Below are positions 7,167 to 17,172 of a DNA stretch of 64,000 bases, piece by piece. The stretch lies in NCBI GenBank assembly GCA_025782575.1, contig JALGYY010000043.1, positions 73,501 through 137,500 on the forward strand. The letters are read 5' to 3'. A program made the position numbers and the translations under genes. Position 1 is the first letter of the stretch; the number at the start of each line of letters is the position of its first letter. This stretch comes from a bacterium. GTDB taxonomy: Bacteria > Orphanbacterota > Orphanbacteria > Orphanbacterales > Orphanbacteraceae. A model generated the notes under the pieces. The model ran no database searches. It was not told where the DNA came from and saw nothing but the letters and a program-made list of their open reading frames with translations.

Positions 7167-8750
7167 TCAGGGTTCCGACACCAGGTAAATCGTATAGTTT
7201 CCACTCTCGGTAAGTGGCCGGAGGGCTACCGGCTTTGGTTGGGGAAGATACGATTCCCGGCTCTTCCGCACAATCAAAATCTCCTCTCCCGGGTCGGCGA
7301 TCTCGCGGGCCAGGGCGCTTCGATCCTGGACCAGATCGATCGCCTGCCCGCGAAAATAGAACTCAGCCGAATAGGGCAGACCATCAAAGAAGAGAACTTC
7401 CCGCGCCTCCCCCCCCGTTTCTTCCTGAACCGCAACTGCCAGATGGCGCGTCGACTTGGCCTCTCCCGCCTCTTTCGAGGCAAGAACGGTAATGGAGAAG
7501 ATCGCAACAGGGATGATGAGCGCGGAAACCGTGAGAGCGGGGGCGATACTCTCCCGGCGCCCCGCCCAGACGGCGGAAAGAGCCAGCACGACAAGAGGAA
7601 GGACGAGCAGGCATGACTTCCAGAGGGGGAGCCGGAAGTCGACCGCTCCGTAGATCGCCCCGCCGATAAGAAGCAGGGCGCACCCGAGACCCGATCCGGC
7701 GAGGAACGAAGGTCTCGGTGGACCGGCGATCAGTATTCGCCCGACAAGAAGTGAAAGCGCCGGAATCGCCGGGAGAACATACGGAAACGAGAGCGATCGG
7801 GAGAGAGTGAAAAAGAGGAGTGGCGCAAGCGCCCACGGCAGAATCAGTTTTACTGTGTCGTTGTCGTCAAAAAGAACCTCGCTCCCCCTCCGGATCGACC
7901 TCCAGAAATAGCGAAGGATTATAGGCGTCCATGGGAGAAGCGCGGCCAAAGCCAATACCCAGATCAGTCCGTACGGCGCCGTATGACCGTGGCCGTACTG
8001 GTCACCGTAATCTGTTTTCAGGTATCGCATCAGATGTTCATTGATAAAGAAATAGTTCCAGAAGCCGGGTGTCTTCTTCTCTGCGAGCAGATACCACGGC
8101 GCGGCGACGAGAAGAGTAAGCGGGATACCGCCTGGCCAGGGCAGCCGAAAAACAGGGCGGGGACTGCGGAAAAGAACGGCGTGTATCCCGATCGCCAGAA
8201 ATGCCAGGACCACGCCCACCGGACCCTTCGCCAGTAGCGCAAACCCGAGGGAGAGAAAGAATCCGTAACCGGGGAGGCGGCCTGATCTGTCCCGAACATG
8301 ATAAGCGTAAGAGACGAAGGCTCCGGTCAGGCAAGCGGTAAACGTGACATCCAGAATGACCTGCCCGAGTAAAAGATGGAACAGGAGTGAAGAGAGGAGA
8401 ACGACAGAAGAGATGCGGGCCGTCGCCTCCCCTCCCAGCTCCTTCGCCAGCCGAAAGAATAGAATGAGAATGATCAGCCCCGCAAAAAGGCTCGGCAATC
8501 GGGCCGCCCATTCATTGACACCAAACAGGCGAAACGACGCGGCCGTGAGCCAGAAGTGAAGCGGCGGCTTCCCCCAGAAGGGCTCCCCCCCATGTAGGGT
8601 CGGTGTGATCCAGTCGCCGCTCTCTGCCATCTCGCGACCGATTTCGCCGTATCGTCCTTCGGTCTTGTCCATGAGAGGAGAGAGGCCGAGAGTGGCGGCC
8701 CTGGCGATCAGGAAGATCAGGAGGAGCGCGATCGGCAGGCGGGACTTCAT
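7167..8750 (-). CDS. ArnT/PMT-like GT-C glycosyltransferase, polytopic membrane protein
   Basis: About 527 aa with roughly a dozen membrane segments. The first periplasmic loop has the family pattern of an acidic pair and aromatic (DKTEGRYGEI) followed by GDWITP and KPPLHFWL, as in PMT/ArnT enzymes that transfer a sugar from a polyprenyl-phosphate donor to lipid or protein. A soluble C-terminal portion of about 100 residues follows. The start at 8750 comes four bases after the recD2 stop and is preceded by GGGGGTGA, so it is co-transcribed with recD2. Acceptor and donor cannot be read from the sequence. Confidence 0.85.
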   Translation of the reverse strand: MKSRLPIALLLIFLIARAATLGLSPLMDKTEGRYGEIGREMAESGDWITPTLHGGEPFWGKPPLHFWLTAASFRLFGVNEWAARLPSLFAGLIILILFFRLAKELGGEATARISSVVLLSSLLFHLLLGQVILDVTFTACLTGAFVSYAYHVRDRSGRLPGYGFFLSLGFALLAKGPVGVVLAFLAIGIHAVLFRSPRPVFRLPWPGGIPLTLLVAAPWYLLAEKKTPGFWNYFFINEHLMRYLKTDYGDQYGHGHTAPYGLIWVLALAALLPWTPIILRYFWRSIRRGSEVLFDDNDTVKLILPWALAPLLFFTLSRSLSFPYVLPAIPALSLLVGRILIAGPPRPSFLAGSGLGCALLLIGGAIYGAVDFRLPLWKSCLLVLPLVVLALSAVWAGRRESIAPALTVSALIIPVAIFSITVLASKEAGEAKSTRHLAVAVQEETGGEAREVLFFDGLPYSAEFYFRGQAIDLVQDRSALAREIADPGEEILIVRKSRESYLPQPKPVALRPLTESGNYTIYLVSEP

Positions 8751-8754
8751 CAGG

Positions 8755-10959
8755 TCACCCCCGCCGGATCCGTTCGGCGAGAAAGGAGAAGCGGCTCGCA
8801 ATGCGATCATTGCGGACGGCGATACTGACCGTGCGGCGTGTACCGATCAGGATGACCAGCTCCCGTCCTCTTGTAAGTCCCGTGTAGAGCAGGTTTCTCT
8901 GGAGCATGGGATAGTGCTCTCCCAAAAGGGGAATGACCACTCCTCGATACTCACTTCCCTGCGACTTATGCACGGAGATCGCGTAGGCGAGTGTCAGTTC
9001 ATCGAGATGGCTGAACGGGTAGGTCACGGTCCTCGGCCCGAAACGAACATGGACTTCCTGCTTGGTCGGATTGATATCCATGATCCGTCCTACATCACCG
9101 TTGAACACGTCCTTCTCGTAGTTATTTCGAATCTGCATCACTTTGTCGCCGATCCGGAGCACTTTGTCATCTCTCTTGACTTCCGGCCCCGCCGGGTTCA
9201 ACAGAAGCTGAAGCTCTCGGTTCAGATTCAGTACACCTACCAGTCCCTTGTTCATGGGGGCGAGAAGCTGGACGTCCCGGACCGAATCAAACCCATACTC
9301 TTTGTAGATTTCCTCCGCGAAGAGTGTTCGGATCCGTTCGAGAACATCTTCCGCGCGCTCCAGTTCAATAAATCGAAAGTCCCCCTCTGTCTTGCCCAGT
9401 TCGGGCATCCGCCCTTCGTTCACGCGGTGGGCGTTGACGATAATCCGGCTCTCCCTCGCCTGGCGATAGATCTCCCGCAGAAATACGGTCTTAATCCGGC
9501 TGCTATGGATGAGGTCACGGAGAACATTGCCGGGACCGACCGAGGGAAGCTGGTCGACGTCGCCCACAAGAACCAGCCGGCACTCGGGCTGGAGTGCCAC
9601 AAGCAGGCTGAACATGAGCGGCAGATCGACCATCGATACTTCATCGACGATCAACGTGGTTGCCGTAAGCGGGTTTTTTTCGTCTCGCTGGAATGTCGCC
9701 GTCCGGGGGTCGAACTCGAGGAGCCTGTGGATCGTGCTGGCGGGGCAGCCTGTCGCCTCCTCCAGCTTCTTGGCCGCCCGCCCCGTGGGAGCTGCGAGTT
9801 TTACCTCGTCGCCGGTTCTTTGCAGAATCGCGAGAAGCGACCGGACCAGCGTGGTTTTTCCCGTTCCGGGTCCACCGGTGACCACGACGACATTCTCTTC
9901 GAGAGCGGCCTCCACTGCTTCCTTCTGATCGTTCCCGAGATACAGATCGAGCGCCTGTTCGGCCCAGCGAAGAGCTTCGAGAGAGTCGATATTTTCGCGC
10001 CGCCCCGGGCCTTCTTCGATAAGACGAATCAGTCGGGCCGCGACTCCGATCTCCGCGTCCGCCATCTCCGTTCGATAGACTGCCTCCCCATCAGCCGCAA
10101 TCTCATCGATCACAATCGTGCCGCCATCCTGAAGCCGGACGACCGCGCTTTCGATCGCTTCCTCATCCAGTTCGAGAAACTCGGCCGCCTGGCGGACCAG
10201 GTCTTCCCGGGGATAGCAGACGTGTCCCGATTGGCCGAGTTTTGTCAGCATGTGGAGGAGTCCCGCTTCGGCGCGTCGGGGGGAGGTCTTCTCTATACCG
10301 AGCGACTGTGCGATTCGGTCGGCTGTCTGAAAGCCGACGAGAAACACCTCTTCGGCTAGCCGGTAAGGATCGTTCTGCACTACCTCCACAGTTCGATCTT
10401 TATAGGTCTGGTAGATTCGGGCCGCGATTCCGGGGCCGATCGGAAGATCCTGCAGGAAGATCATTACGCTTCGAACACTTCGTTGCTCGGCCCAGCCTTC
10501 CCTGATGAGGGCGACCCTTTTCGGCCCGATCCCATCGATCTGCAGCAGCTTGCCGGGATCGCTGTCGATTACGTCGAGCGTCGCTTCACCAAAACGTTCG
10601 ACCACACGCTTGGCCATCTCAGGTCCGATCCCTTTTACGAGACCTGAGGCGAGATATTTTTCGATGCCGCTCTCAGTGACCGGTGCGCGTACTTCGTATG
10701 ACGAAATCTGGAGCTGCTCGCCGAATTTTGGATTTTGAATCCACTTCCCTTCGAACCGCACGGATTCGCCCACGTTGACGCCGGGGATCTTTCCGACCGC
10801 CGTCCGAAGCCGGTCGCTGCTTTCCTCACGGATACGAGCCACCGTCCACGAGTTCTCCTCGTTTCGAAACACGATGCGCTCGAGTGTGCCTTCCAGCGTG
10901 GCCACGATTCTGCCAATCTGCCTGTGGGGGCCTTTGCTTACTATCGGATGGGTTTGCAT
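8755..10959 (-). CDS. recD2: RecD2-type ATP-dependent DNA helicase
   Basis: About 734 aa, superfamily 1B 5'-3' helicase of the RecD/TraA long-N-terminus type, which works without RecBC in replication-fork and recombination repair. An N-terminal OB-like region is followed by tandem helix-hairpin-helix motifs (GIGPEMA and GIGPKR, about 110-155), then Walker A GGPGTGKTT (about 362-370), Walker B LIVDEVSM and the C-terminal helicase motif with VHKSQGSEY. The start at 10959 is favoured because a TACAAT -10 at 10989-10994 would place the transcript start near 10982, leaving no leader for the upstream TTG at 10980. Confidence 0.96.
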   Translation of the reverse strand: MQTHPIVSKGPHRQIGRIVATLEGTLERIVFRNEENSWTVARIREESSDRLRTAVGKIPGVNVGESVRFEGKWIQNPKFGEQLQISSYEVRAPVTESGIEKYLASGLVKGIGPEMAKRVVERFGEATLDVIDSDPGKLLQIDGIGPKRVALIREGWAEQRSVRSVMIFLQDLPIGPGIAARIYQTYKDRTVEVVQNDPYRLAEEVFLVGFQTADRIAQSLGIEKTSPRRAEAGLLHMLTKLGQSGHVCYPREDLVRQAAEFLELDEEAIESAVVRLQDGGTIVIDEIAADGEAVYRTEMADAEIGVAARLIRLIEEGPGRRENIDSLEALRWAEQALDLYLGNDQKEAVEAALEENVVVVTGGPGTGKTTLVRSLLAILQRTGDEVKLAAPTGRAAKKLEEATGCPASTIHRLLEFDPRTATFQRDEKNPLTATTLIVDEVSMVDLPLMFSLLVALQPECRLVLVGDVDQLPSVGPGNVLRDLIHSSRIKTVFLREIYRQARESRIIVNAHRVNEGRMPELGKTEGDFRFIELERAEDVLERIRTLFAEEIYKEYGFDSVRDVQLLAPMNKGLVGVLNLNRELQLLLNPAGPEVKRDDKVLRIGDKVMQIRNNYEKDVFNGDVGRIMDINPTKQEVHVRFGPRTVTYPFSHLDELTLAYAISVHKSQGSEYRGVVIPLLGEHYPMLQRNLLYTGLTRGRELVILIGTRRTVSIAVRNDRIASRFSFLAERIRRG

Positions 10960-10988
10960 GGAGCGGAAATCGCCGGACAATCAGGCGA

Positions 10989-11016
10989 ATTGTAGCATCG
11001 ATGCTCGGAGGCGCAA
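10989..11016 (-). promoter_or_regulatory. candidate sigma70 promoter of recD2
   Basis: Minus strand TTGCGC (11011-11016), 16-base spacer, TACAAT (10989-10994). The -10 is one base from consensus, the -35 weak. The predicted leader to the ATG at 10959 is about 22 bases. Confidence 0.45.
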
Positions 11017-11065
11017 GCGAAAAGGATCGCCCGAAACCGTCAAGGTGAAGGTCTCAAACGGGAAT

Positions 11066-14000
11066 CTAGCGAACCAGCATCATCTTCTGCGTTCTGATTT
11101 CACCGAAGGCCTCGAGACGGGAGAAATATAGACCGCTCGCCACATGGCGCCCCGAGCGGTCCCGGCCGTCCCAGATGACAGTCCGCACCCCGCTCTCGAG
11201 AGCCCCGTCAATCAGTTCGCGAACGATGCGGCCCCGCACATCATAGACGACCAACCTGACCCGGCCGTCCCGGTTAAGGGAGACCTCGATCGAAGTCGCG
11301 GGATTAAAGGGGTTCGGCCTGTTCGGTCCGAGCAGCAGCCGCAAGGGTGGAACCGGAATCGCACCCCCCTTCCCGAAAACGGCGAATATCGTCGAGCCGG
11401 GCAACTCACTATCCAGACGGCCGGTCGCGAAATCGTAACTGGCCGGAATCTCCTCCCAGAGAGTTCCGCTCAAACGGAACAGGCCGGGAGCTCCGCCCTC
11501 GCCATGCTCTTCCAGTCCAAATAAGTGGAGTTCGACCCCCCGGTCGAGATCACCGAGTGTCAGGCGGTAAGGGCCTGCCTGCGCCTGCGCCCCTTCCGGC
11601 AGACGGGCACGTAGTCCATCCTCGGGGATGAGATAGAAGTAGGTGTCGCCGGTCGGCTTTCCCGGTGGAATGACAATCTCCACTTTCCCCGTCGTGTCTA
11701 CGATCGTTCCCCCCCTGGCTCCTCTGGCTACGCTGAGCGAGAAATTCTTGCTCGATAGGGACTTGTTCCCGGCGAGATCCTCTCCATCCACTTCAATCGT
11801 TCCGAAGCCGATCTCCGTCATGCGATAGGTGCTATGGTAAATTCCGCGCTGCACATCGATCGGGAAGACCGGGAGCATGGAATCGACCTCTCCCATCTGG
11901 AACCGGATGTTGGGACGTGCCGCAAGCACTTCGTCAGCAGCGACGATGAAGTCCACATACGCATTGGCAAATGCGGATGGCACAATACCGAGCGAGTAGG
12001 ACGGAGCGATTTCATCCACACTGGCAAATCCTTGCAGGAATACTGAGAACGAACTCTTCTCGCAGACGCCGAGGAACGTGCCGAACAGAGAGATATCCCG
12101 TACAAGATCGATCGAAGGCTCCGTATGAAGCGTCTGGATTTGAGCAACGTTCTGTACATCAAGTATTGAGAATCCATTGCCCCGTCTTGCCGCAAACAGA
12201 ATGCCGTCCGCGATCTCAATCCGCCTTGCTCCCACCATATCTTCAAATGTCTCAATCGAATCCGGGCGCGTCGGCTCTCGGACATCGACCACGGTAATCC
12301 CACGCTGGCGCCTCGCCAGATAGGCATAGCCGTTCCAGATGGAGACATCGAAAGCGCGGCCACTGTTGTCATCGTAACTCGACAGGAAGGCGGGGCTGGA
12401 AGGATTCGAAACATCGATCATGAAGAGTACGGGGCTCTGCGAACGCGTCGCCACATAGGCAATCCCATTGGCGACCACTACCCGATGGGCACCCGGCAGA
12501 ATGAGATCCGACTCCGGAGTGAACTCCGTCAGATATCCTCCGACTGCCGATGTAAAATCCTCGGACGATATGTCGTAGATCTGCAATCCTCCCTGATCTG
12601 CTGCGACGTATAGCAGCGAATCAAGAAGGAACAGACCGCCCGGTGATCCCCCTTCAAGGTCCACATTCCTGACGATCGACATGGCGTTCACATTGGTGAT
12701 GTCAACCTCGACAACCCGCGCACCGTCCACCACTACAAAGGCCCTGCGGTCGGAAACCACGATATCACCGATGCTTCCCCCCAGATTGATCGAGGAATGC
12801 CTCACCAGAGAGTCGCCGGGCAGAACTCCGAATGACCAGAAATTCCCTCCATTATCACCCACAACAAGCCTCTGATCAGAACCGGCCGTGCTGATCAACT
12901 CCAGCACGGGATCGTGAGCACCCACCGGAATGAGCGAAAAGTCTTCAAATGAGGCGAAGATCTCGAACCCGAATCGTCCTTCTGATACGAGAATCAGATT
13001 CTCTTTAAGTCTGATCGAAGAAGGTGGGCCGGATGTTTGAACGATGTCGGTTCGGCGTAGTCGGGAGGGGTCGAGCGTGGAGATGATATGAATGTTTCCG
13101 GGGGTTACCTGCCCCCTCCATTCGATCATGTAGGCCAGCCCTTCCACGGCGTCGATGCCGAAAAGGCCGATTGCTTCGAACTCCAGTGTATCGAGGGGGA
13201 GTGGAGACCCGGGATCGGAGATGTCGAGCGACACGACTCCCCCCTGCCTCTGAACGGCAAGTGCGAGTGTTCCGGTCAGGGCCGCGTCTGAGATAAATAA
13301 ATCGGAGTCCCAGAAAGATCGGCTCACAGGGTGCAGCGGGTCTGATACATCGAGGAACTGGACGCCTGCATTCCCCTGGGCCATGACGAGAATATCGCCT
13401 TCCACGTCCGCCCTCTGAGCGGCTCCGCCGGCCGGCGACACGGAAATCGTATCGGTAATCAGCGGTGAGGTCGGGTTGGAAACATCGATTACGACCAGGC
13501 CCTGCAGACCGGCACTTACGTAAAGAGCAGGACCCTTTCGATCGAGAGAGATGACCTGCCCACCTAACTGGAGGTGACCCAGTTCGACGCCGTCTCTCGT
13601 GTAGTAACCGACTGAATTAGAGCCTTCAGTTACATAGACCACGCTGTCGATCACGACGACGCTTGTCGCGACGTTTCCTGTCTTGATCGAATCGATCGTT
13701 TCGGGATTCCTCTCATTTGCGAGATCGATCAGGACGATTCCGTGAGACTGAGTCGCCACAAAAGCGGTGTCGCCCACCAGATCGAACCCGAGCAGCGAAG
13801 CTGCCGCAAATGTCTCTCGAGAGAGAAACGAGGTCCCCTCCGGCTCGACCACATCGACAGTGACGACCCCGGAATTGACTGTCGTCACTAGCGCGGACGA
13901 CCCGACCGGCACGACTCGCAGGATCTCGGATTCGAGCGCAACCCTGACGAGCGGTCCGGAAGAGAGCTCGGCCGGTTGCAGCATGATCAGTTCCGCAGTA

Positions 14001-14815
14001 TTGACAGAAACGACCAGAAGAGAATCGACCAGTGTGAGATCATGGATGGAGTCTCCCACCGCATAAGCGTCGGGATCGAGGCTCGGGGCTTCGGGATCGG
14101 ATACATCAATCTTGATGAGACCGCCCGCACCGATCGAGGCGAATAGATCTTCTCCCTGATGGGCCAGGTGCTCCACGAGATCAATGTTGATCCCGCCAAG
14201 TTCGGCGACGGTGAAGTCTGTAACATTCAGAAGTTCGATCCCCGAGCGCTCAGTCGCGATATAGGCCACATTGCCGTCAGCCACGAAATCGATAATCGGA
14301 TTGTTGTCGAACGGCCATCGATTCAATAGAACGGGATCGGTCGGATCGATGATGTAAATCGAAACGAAACCGCTGTCACGGTCCGCCACGAACAACCGCT
14401 GCTTCATGGTGTCCATGACTCCGAACGAGCTGAAAGCAGCGATCGTATCGACCGGCACCGGCAGGGCGGGATCCTGAACATCGAAAGTGAAGAGGCCGGC
14501 GCTCCCCCTCGTGACGAAGAGAAAATCTCCCCGAACGAGTACGTTTCCGCCCTCTCCGTCGAGGAGTACCTGAGTCAGAGAATCCGGCTCGAACGGATTG
14601 GCTCGATCGATGATCTGAAAACCGGCCGGATAGAGAACGTAGGTGATATTGCCGTTCGCCGTTACGTCGAGCGGGCCGTTCAGTAAATCCAGGCCGATGC
14701 GAACGGTCGTGTCCCCCTCGGCGCGGACAAACGGTGCCGCCACCACCTTCGGCCCGACCGCCATGGCGGCCAGGGTCAACACGAGAACAGACAGATGGGA
14801 GACGCGAACGGTCAT
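11066..14815 (-). CDS. large secreted LVIVD-repeat protein with FlgD-like C-terminal sorting domain
   Basis: 1249 aa. An N-terminal signal peptide (about 1-27) is followed by many repeats of the LVIVD type, seen as recurring LLNVTDF, VIDVSNPTSP, FLDVSDPLHP, MIDVSNPSSP and VVDVREPTRP every 40-50 residues; these fold as beta-propeller blades. The C-terminus carries PNRPNPFNP and a FlgD Ig-like module ending TQKMMLVR, the arrangement of FCB-group proteins exported and anchored at the cell surface (family knowledge). Its start overlaps the stop of the lipoprotein gene (ATGA), so the two are translationally coupled and perhaps act together at the envelope (inference). Confidence 0.9.
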   Translation of the reverse strand: MTVRVSHLSVLVLTLAAMAVGPKVVAAPFVRAEGDTTVRIGLDLLNGPLDVTANGNITYVLYPAGFQIIDRANPFEPDSLTQVLLDGEGGNVLVRGDFLFVTRGSAGLFTFDVQDPALPVPVDTIAAFSSFGVMDTMKQRLFVADRDSGFVSIYIIDPTDPVLLNRWPFDNNPIIDFVADGNVAYIATERSGIELLNVTDFTVAELGGINIDLVEHLAHQGEDLFASIGAGGLIKIDVSDPEAPSLDPDAYAVGDSIHDLTLVDSLLVVSVNTAELIMLQPAELSSGPLVRVALESEILRVVPVGSSALVTTVNSGVVTVDVVEPEGTSFLSRETFAAASLLGFDLVGDTAFVATQSHGIVLIDLANERNPETIDSIKTGNVATSVVVIDSVVYVTEGSNSVGYYTRDGVELGHLQLGGQVISLDRKGPALYVSAGLQGLVVIDVSNPTSPLITDTISVSPAGGAAQRADVEGDILVMAQGNAGVQFLDVSDPLHPVSRSFWDSDLFISDAALTGTLALAVQRQGGVVSLDISDPGSPLPLDTLEFEAIGLFGIDAVEGLAYMIEWRGQVTPGNIHIISTLDPSRLRRTDIVQTSGPPSSIRLKENLILVSEGRFGFEIFASFEDFSLIPVGAHDPVLELISTAGSDQRLVVGDNGGNFWSFGVLPGDSLVRHSSINLGGSIGDIVVSDRRAFVVVDGARVVEVDITNVNAMSIVRNVDLEGGSPGGLFLLDSLLYVAADQGGLQIYDISSEDFTSAVGGYLTEFTPESDLILPGAHRVVVANGIAYVATRSQSPVLFMIDVSNPSSPAFLSSYDDNSGRAFDVSIWNGYAYLARRQRGITVVDVREPTRPDSIETFEDMVGARRIEIADGILFAARRGNGFSILDVQNVAQIQTLHTEPSIDLVRDISLFGTFLGVCEKSSFSVFLQGFASVDEIAPSYSLGIVPSAFANAYVDFIVAADEVLAARPNIRFQMGEVDSMLPVFPIDVQRGIYHSTYRMTEIGFGTIEVDGEDLAGNKSLSSKNFSLSVARGARGGTIVDTTGKVEIVIPPGKPTGDTYFYLIPEDGLRARLPEGAQAQAGPYRLTLGDLDRGVELHLFGLEEHGEGGAPGLFRLSGTLWEEIPASYDFATGRLDSELPGSTIFAVFGKGGAIPVPPLRLLLGPNRPNPFNPATSIEVSLNRDGRVRLVVYDVRGRIVRELIDGALESGVRTVIWDGRDRSGRHVASGLYFSRLEAFGEIRTQKMMLVR

Positions 14816-15471
14816 GGGAGCTGTCCTCGGAGGCTTTCAATCTCGCTCAAGAGCTGTTGTGTGTAATTAAGACTGCTCGGATCGAGGCCGTTGGCCGGGT
14901 TCAGGGCGTCGACATGACCTTGTGCCGCAGGATAGTTGGGCAGGATGAAGTAGGCCGAGGCGAGAAGGACTCGAAGGCGAACGGAATTCACAGTCGCCAG
15001 CCGGGGAAAGGTCCAGAAGTCGCCGGTCAGGCTAAGCCCTTCCTCCCCATATTCGATCGAATCGATCAGCCTCTGGAGCCCGATCTGAGGAATGTTGATT
15101 GACTGGGTGTGGGCCATGAACGCCGCCCCATAGTAAGCGGAGGCGAAGGTCAGACTCTCGGCGATGGCCGCTTCAAATTCGGTGAGCGAGAGCCCTGTAA
15201 AACCAAGCTCGATATTGCACCAGCCACGCCCTGCAATCGCCGGCGCGTAGGTGGAGTCGCGGCCGATGGCGAGATCGAATGTGTTTCGAGCTCCCTTGTA
15301 ATCCCCTTCGCCGTAGAAACGCCACGCCTCGTCGACGATGAATTCTATGGTCCTCCCCGTATTGTCGTCATCATCATCATCATCGCCACCGACCGGGCCG
15401 GTCGTGGAGCAGCCCACAAGGCAGAGGGCCACCACCATAGTCGCTGACAGGAACCAATCGTGCTGGGTCAT
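14812..15471 (-). CDS. TPR-like lipoprotein
   Basis: 219 aa. A signal peptide with lipobox LVGC places lipid-modified Cys at residue 21, followed by a linker with seven consecutive Asp (30-36). The mature part is helical with TPR-like pairs (AWRFYGEGDYKGARNTF, YAPAIAGRGWCNIELG). No Asp at +2 of the lipobox is seen, so outer-membrane sorting is plausible. Upstream partner of the LVIVD surface protein, overlapping it by four bases. The specific role is unknown. Confidence 0.85.
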   Translation of the reverse strand: MTQHDWFLSATMVVALCLVGCSTTGPVGGDDDDDDDNTGRTIEFIVDEAWRFYGEGDYKGARNTFDLAIGRDSTYAPAIAGRGWCNIELGFTGLSLTEFEAAIAESLTFASAYYGAAFMAHTQSINIPQIGLQRLIDSIEYGEEGLSLTGDFWTFPRLATVNSVRLRVLLASAYFILPNYPAAQGHVDALNPANGLDPSSLNYTQQLLSEIESLRGQLP

Positions 15472-15511
15472 TGAATCACCGTAGGGGGTTTAACAGGAAG
15501 CGTAGCCATAA

Positions 15512-15541
15512 ATTGTACCACGATTCGGCCCATTCCGTGAA
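15512..15541 (-). promoter_or_regulatory. candidate sigma70 promoter of the lipoprotein/LVIVD pair
   Basis: Minus strand TTCACG (15536-15541), 18-base spacer, TACAAT (15512-15517). It lies about 40 bases before the lipoprotein start in a 175-base gap with no other feature. Confidence 0.35.
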
Positions 15542-15646
15542 GCGAGAACATCTCAGTGGCCGGACGTCGGGGACCGGCCGATTACCCGCTCCCGCCGGCC
15601 GATCTGGTCAGCCCGCCTCTCATTCGTACTTGTCGGCTCATTCCTT

Positions 15647-16735
15647 CTACCAAAAGAGGAGCCCCTCAAGCAAGACCCGATCATCGTCGATATCGTTTGT
15701 CTGTTCCCGCCGGGCCTGGTACTCCCCACGGAGAACGACGCCGTTGGCCGGTGAGATCGCGAGACCGCCCGAAAAAGTCGTCACCCGGTCATTCGGCGAG
15801 TCGGAGTCCGGATCGATCAGCTCCACACCGGCCAGGATGTCAATATAATCGAAGTGTTCCGAATCCTCGACGATCTTGTAAGCGATCCGGCCATAGAACG
15901 AAGTGGAAAACTGCTCTCCTGTCACCACGTCGACCCGCCGGCGAGTCCCTTCCGCCTGAAGATGAAGGGGCCCGTCATTCAGGGAAAAATCTCCGCCCAG
16001 AAGGATCGAAACCTGATCTCCGGAATCGTCGAATCGGTCCCAGGCAAGCGACCCTCCGATTTCGAGACCTGCCCGGGGGGAGTATCCGATCCTTCCGCCG
16101 ACCGCCTTTGAATTGTTGGAGTCGACACCTGTCTCATTCAGGTTCGCCCTCTTCTCGACGCTCGCGGCTTCGGTCGGCGATCCGGGAGATTCGTTCGCGG
16201 CCGCCGCAAAGTAGTTAAGATTTTGATCGAACAGATCTCCGTAAATACCTATAGCCGATACAATTTCGCTCTTGGAGCCAGGCCGAGATAGAAAGCGATT
16301 GATCCTGGTCGGTGCCCCCCTCATTTCAATCCCGAAAGGGAAATGAAACTGGCCGAACCGGAACGCCAGCGCACGATCGACGATCGAGTAGTCCCCCCGG
16401 ATCTGGCCCGATTCAAACTCACCCGATTGCAGATGGTAGATCCCCTCGACAAAGTACTGAACACGAGGAGAGGGGGAACCGGCGACCCAGACAGTTCCGG
16501 TCGATCGATTGCCGAATGAGTTTTTCCATGAAGTGGCTGCTGAATCGCCCGCGGCATCGGCAAGGCTCTCCACATCGAAGCTGCCGGTGATCGCCCCGAA
16601 GAAGCGGACACGATCAGACGTCTCCTCGGCCAGCAGGAAATCGTGCTTATAGTCGCCAAAACCGGCCGGCCGGGCATGGGCCGGGAGAAGAAGGGTAAGC
16701 GTGATTACGGTGCCAAACAGGCAGGATCTCATCAT
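15647..16735 (-). CDS. outer-membrane beta-barrel protein (porin-like)
   Basis: About 362 aa. A signal peptide (RSCLFGTVITLTLLLPAHA) is followed by alternating amphipathic strands such as VQYFVEGIYHLQSGEF, AFRFGQFHFPFG and GVVLRGEYQARRE, ending in the aromatic LLFW expected of BAM substrates. The FGQFHFPFGIE element resembles porins of the OprO/OprP or DUF3570-like kind, but no specific family is claimed. The start at 16735 has GGAGA seven bases upstream; longer forms would run into yraN. Substrate unknown. Confidence 0.75.
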   Translation of the reverse strand: MMRSCLFGTVITLTLLLPAHARPAGFGDYKHDFLLAEETSDRVRFFGAITGSFDVESLADAAGDSAATSWKNSFGNRSTGTVWVAGSPSPRVQYFVEGIYHLQSGEFESGQIRGDYSIVDRALAFRFGQFHFPFGIEMRGAPTRINRFLSRPGSKSEIVSAIGIYGDLFDQNLNYFAAAANESPGSPTEAASVEKRANLNETGVDSNNSKAVGGRIGYSPRAGLEIGGSLAWDRFDDSGDQVSILLGGDFSLNDGPLHLQAEGTRRRVDVVTGEQFSTSFYGRIAYKIVEDSEHFDYIDILAGVELIDPDSDSPNDRVTTFSGGLAISPANGVVLRGEYQARREQTNDIDDDRVLLEGLLFW

Positions 16736-16797
16736 GTGTTGTCTCCATGGGGAACCGTGCGGCCGGGACCACCGTTTCGGCTCTTGAAAAACCGAGG

Positions 16798-17172
16798 TTA
16801 ACACGTGGTGCGGCCCTCCGCGTCGAAGGCATTTCGAATATGCTCGACCGAGACCCCTCCCCGGTCGTCGGGGTGGAGACCGATCACATCGAATCGACAG
16901 GGCGCCTGCACATTCCTGGTACCGAGAAAGGCTCGCGCGGCTCGAATGAGCCGTCTTCTCTTTCTGAAGTCCACCGATTCCGCCGGCGATCCGTAGGCGG
17001 ACATTTTGCGATAGCGAACCTCAACAAAAACGACGACTCCCCGATCGATGGCGATCAGGTCGATTTCGCCCGTCCGCACCCGGAAATTCCTGACTCGGAT
17101 TTGATAACCCAGCCGGGTCAGGTAGCGCGCCGCGTACTCCTCGCCTCTTCTTCCGATTTCCCCTCGTTCCAC
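16798..17172 (-). CDS. yraN: YraN family (UPF0102) nuclease-fold protein
   Basis: 124 aa, typical length. The family motifs are G-RRGEEYAARYL at the N-terminus and GEIDLIA-(x)-VVVFVEVRYR, which carry the acidic and lysine/arginine positions of the restriction-endonuclease-like fold. Function in the family is poorly defined; the link to RNase HII is conserved. The start lies inside rnhB (55-base overlap); the overlap is needed because the N-terminal motif is lost with any later start. Last gene of the ffh-rpsP-trmD operon. Confidence 0.93.
   Translation of the reverse strand: MERGEIGRRGEEYAARYLTRLGYQIRVRNFRVRTGEIDLIAIDRGVVVFVEVRYRKMSAYGSPAESVDFRKRRRLIRAARAFLGTRNVQAPCRFDVIGLHPDDRGGVSVEHIRNAFDAEGRTTC

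Noticed and set aside
8605-10359. 584-codon open frame on the plus strand
   Set aside because: It is antisense to recD2, whose helicase motifs are unmistakable; long antisense frames are usual in GC-rich genes.
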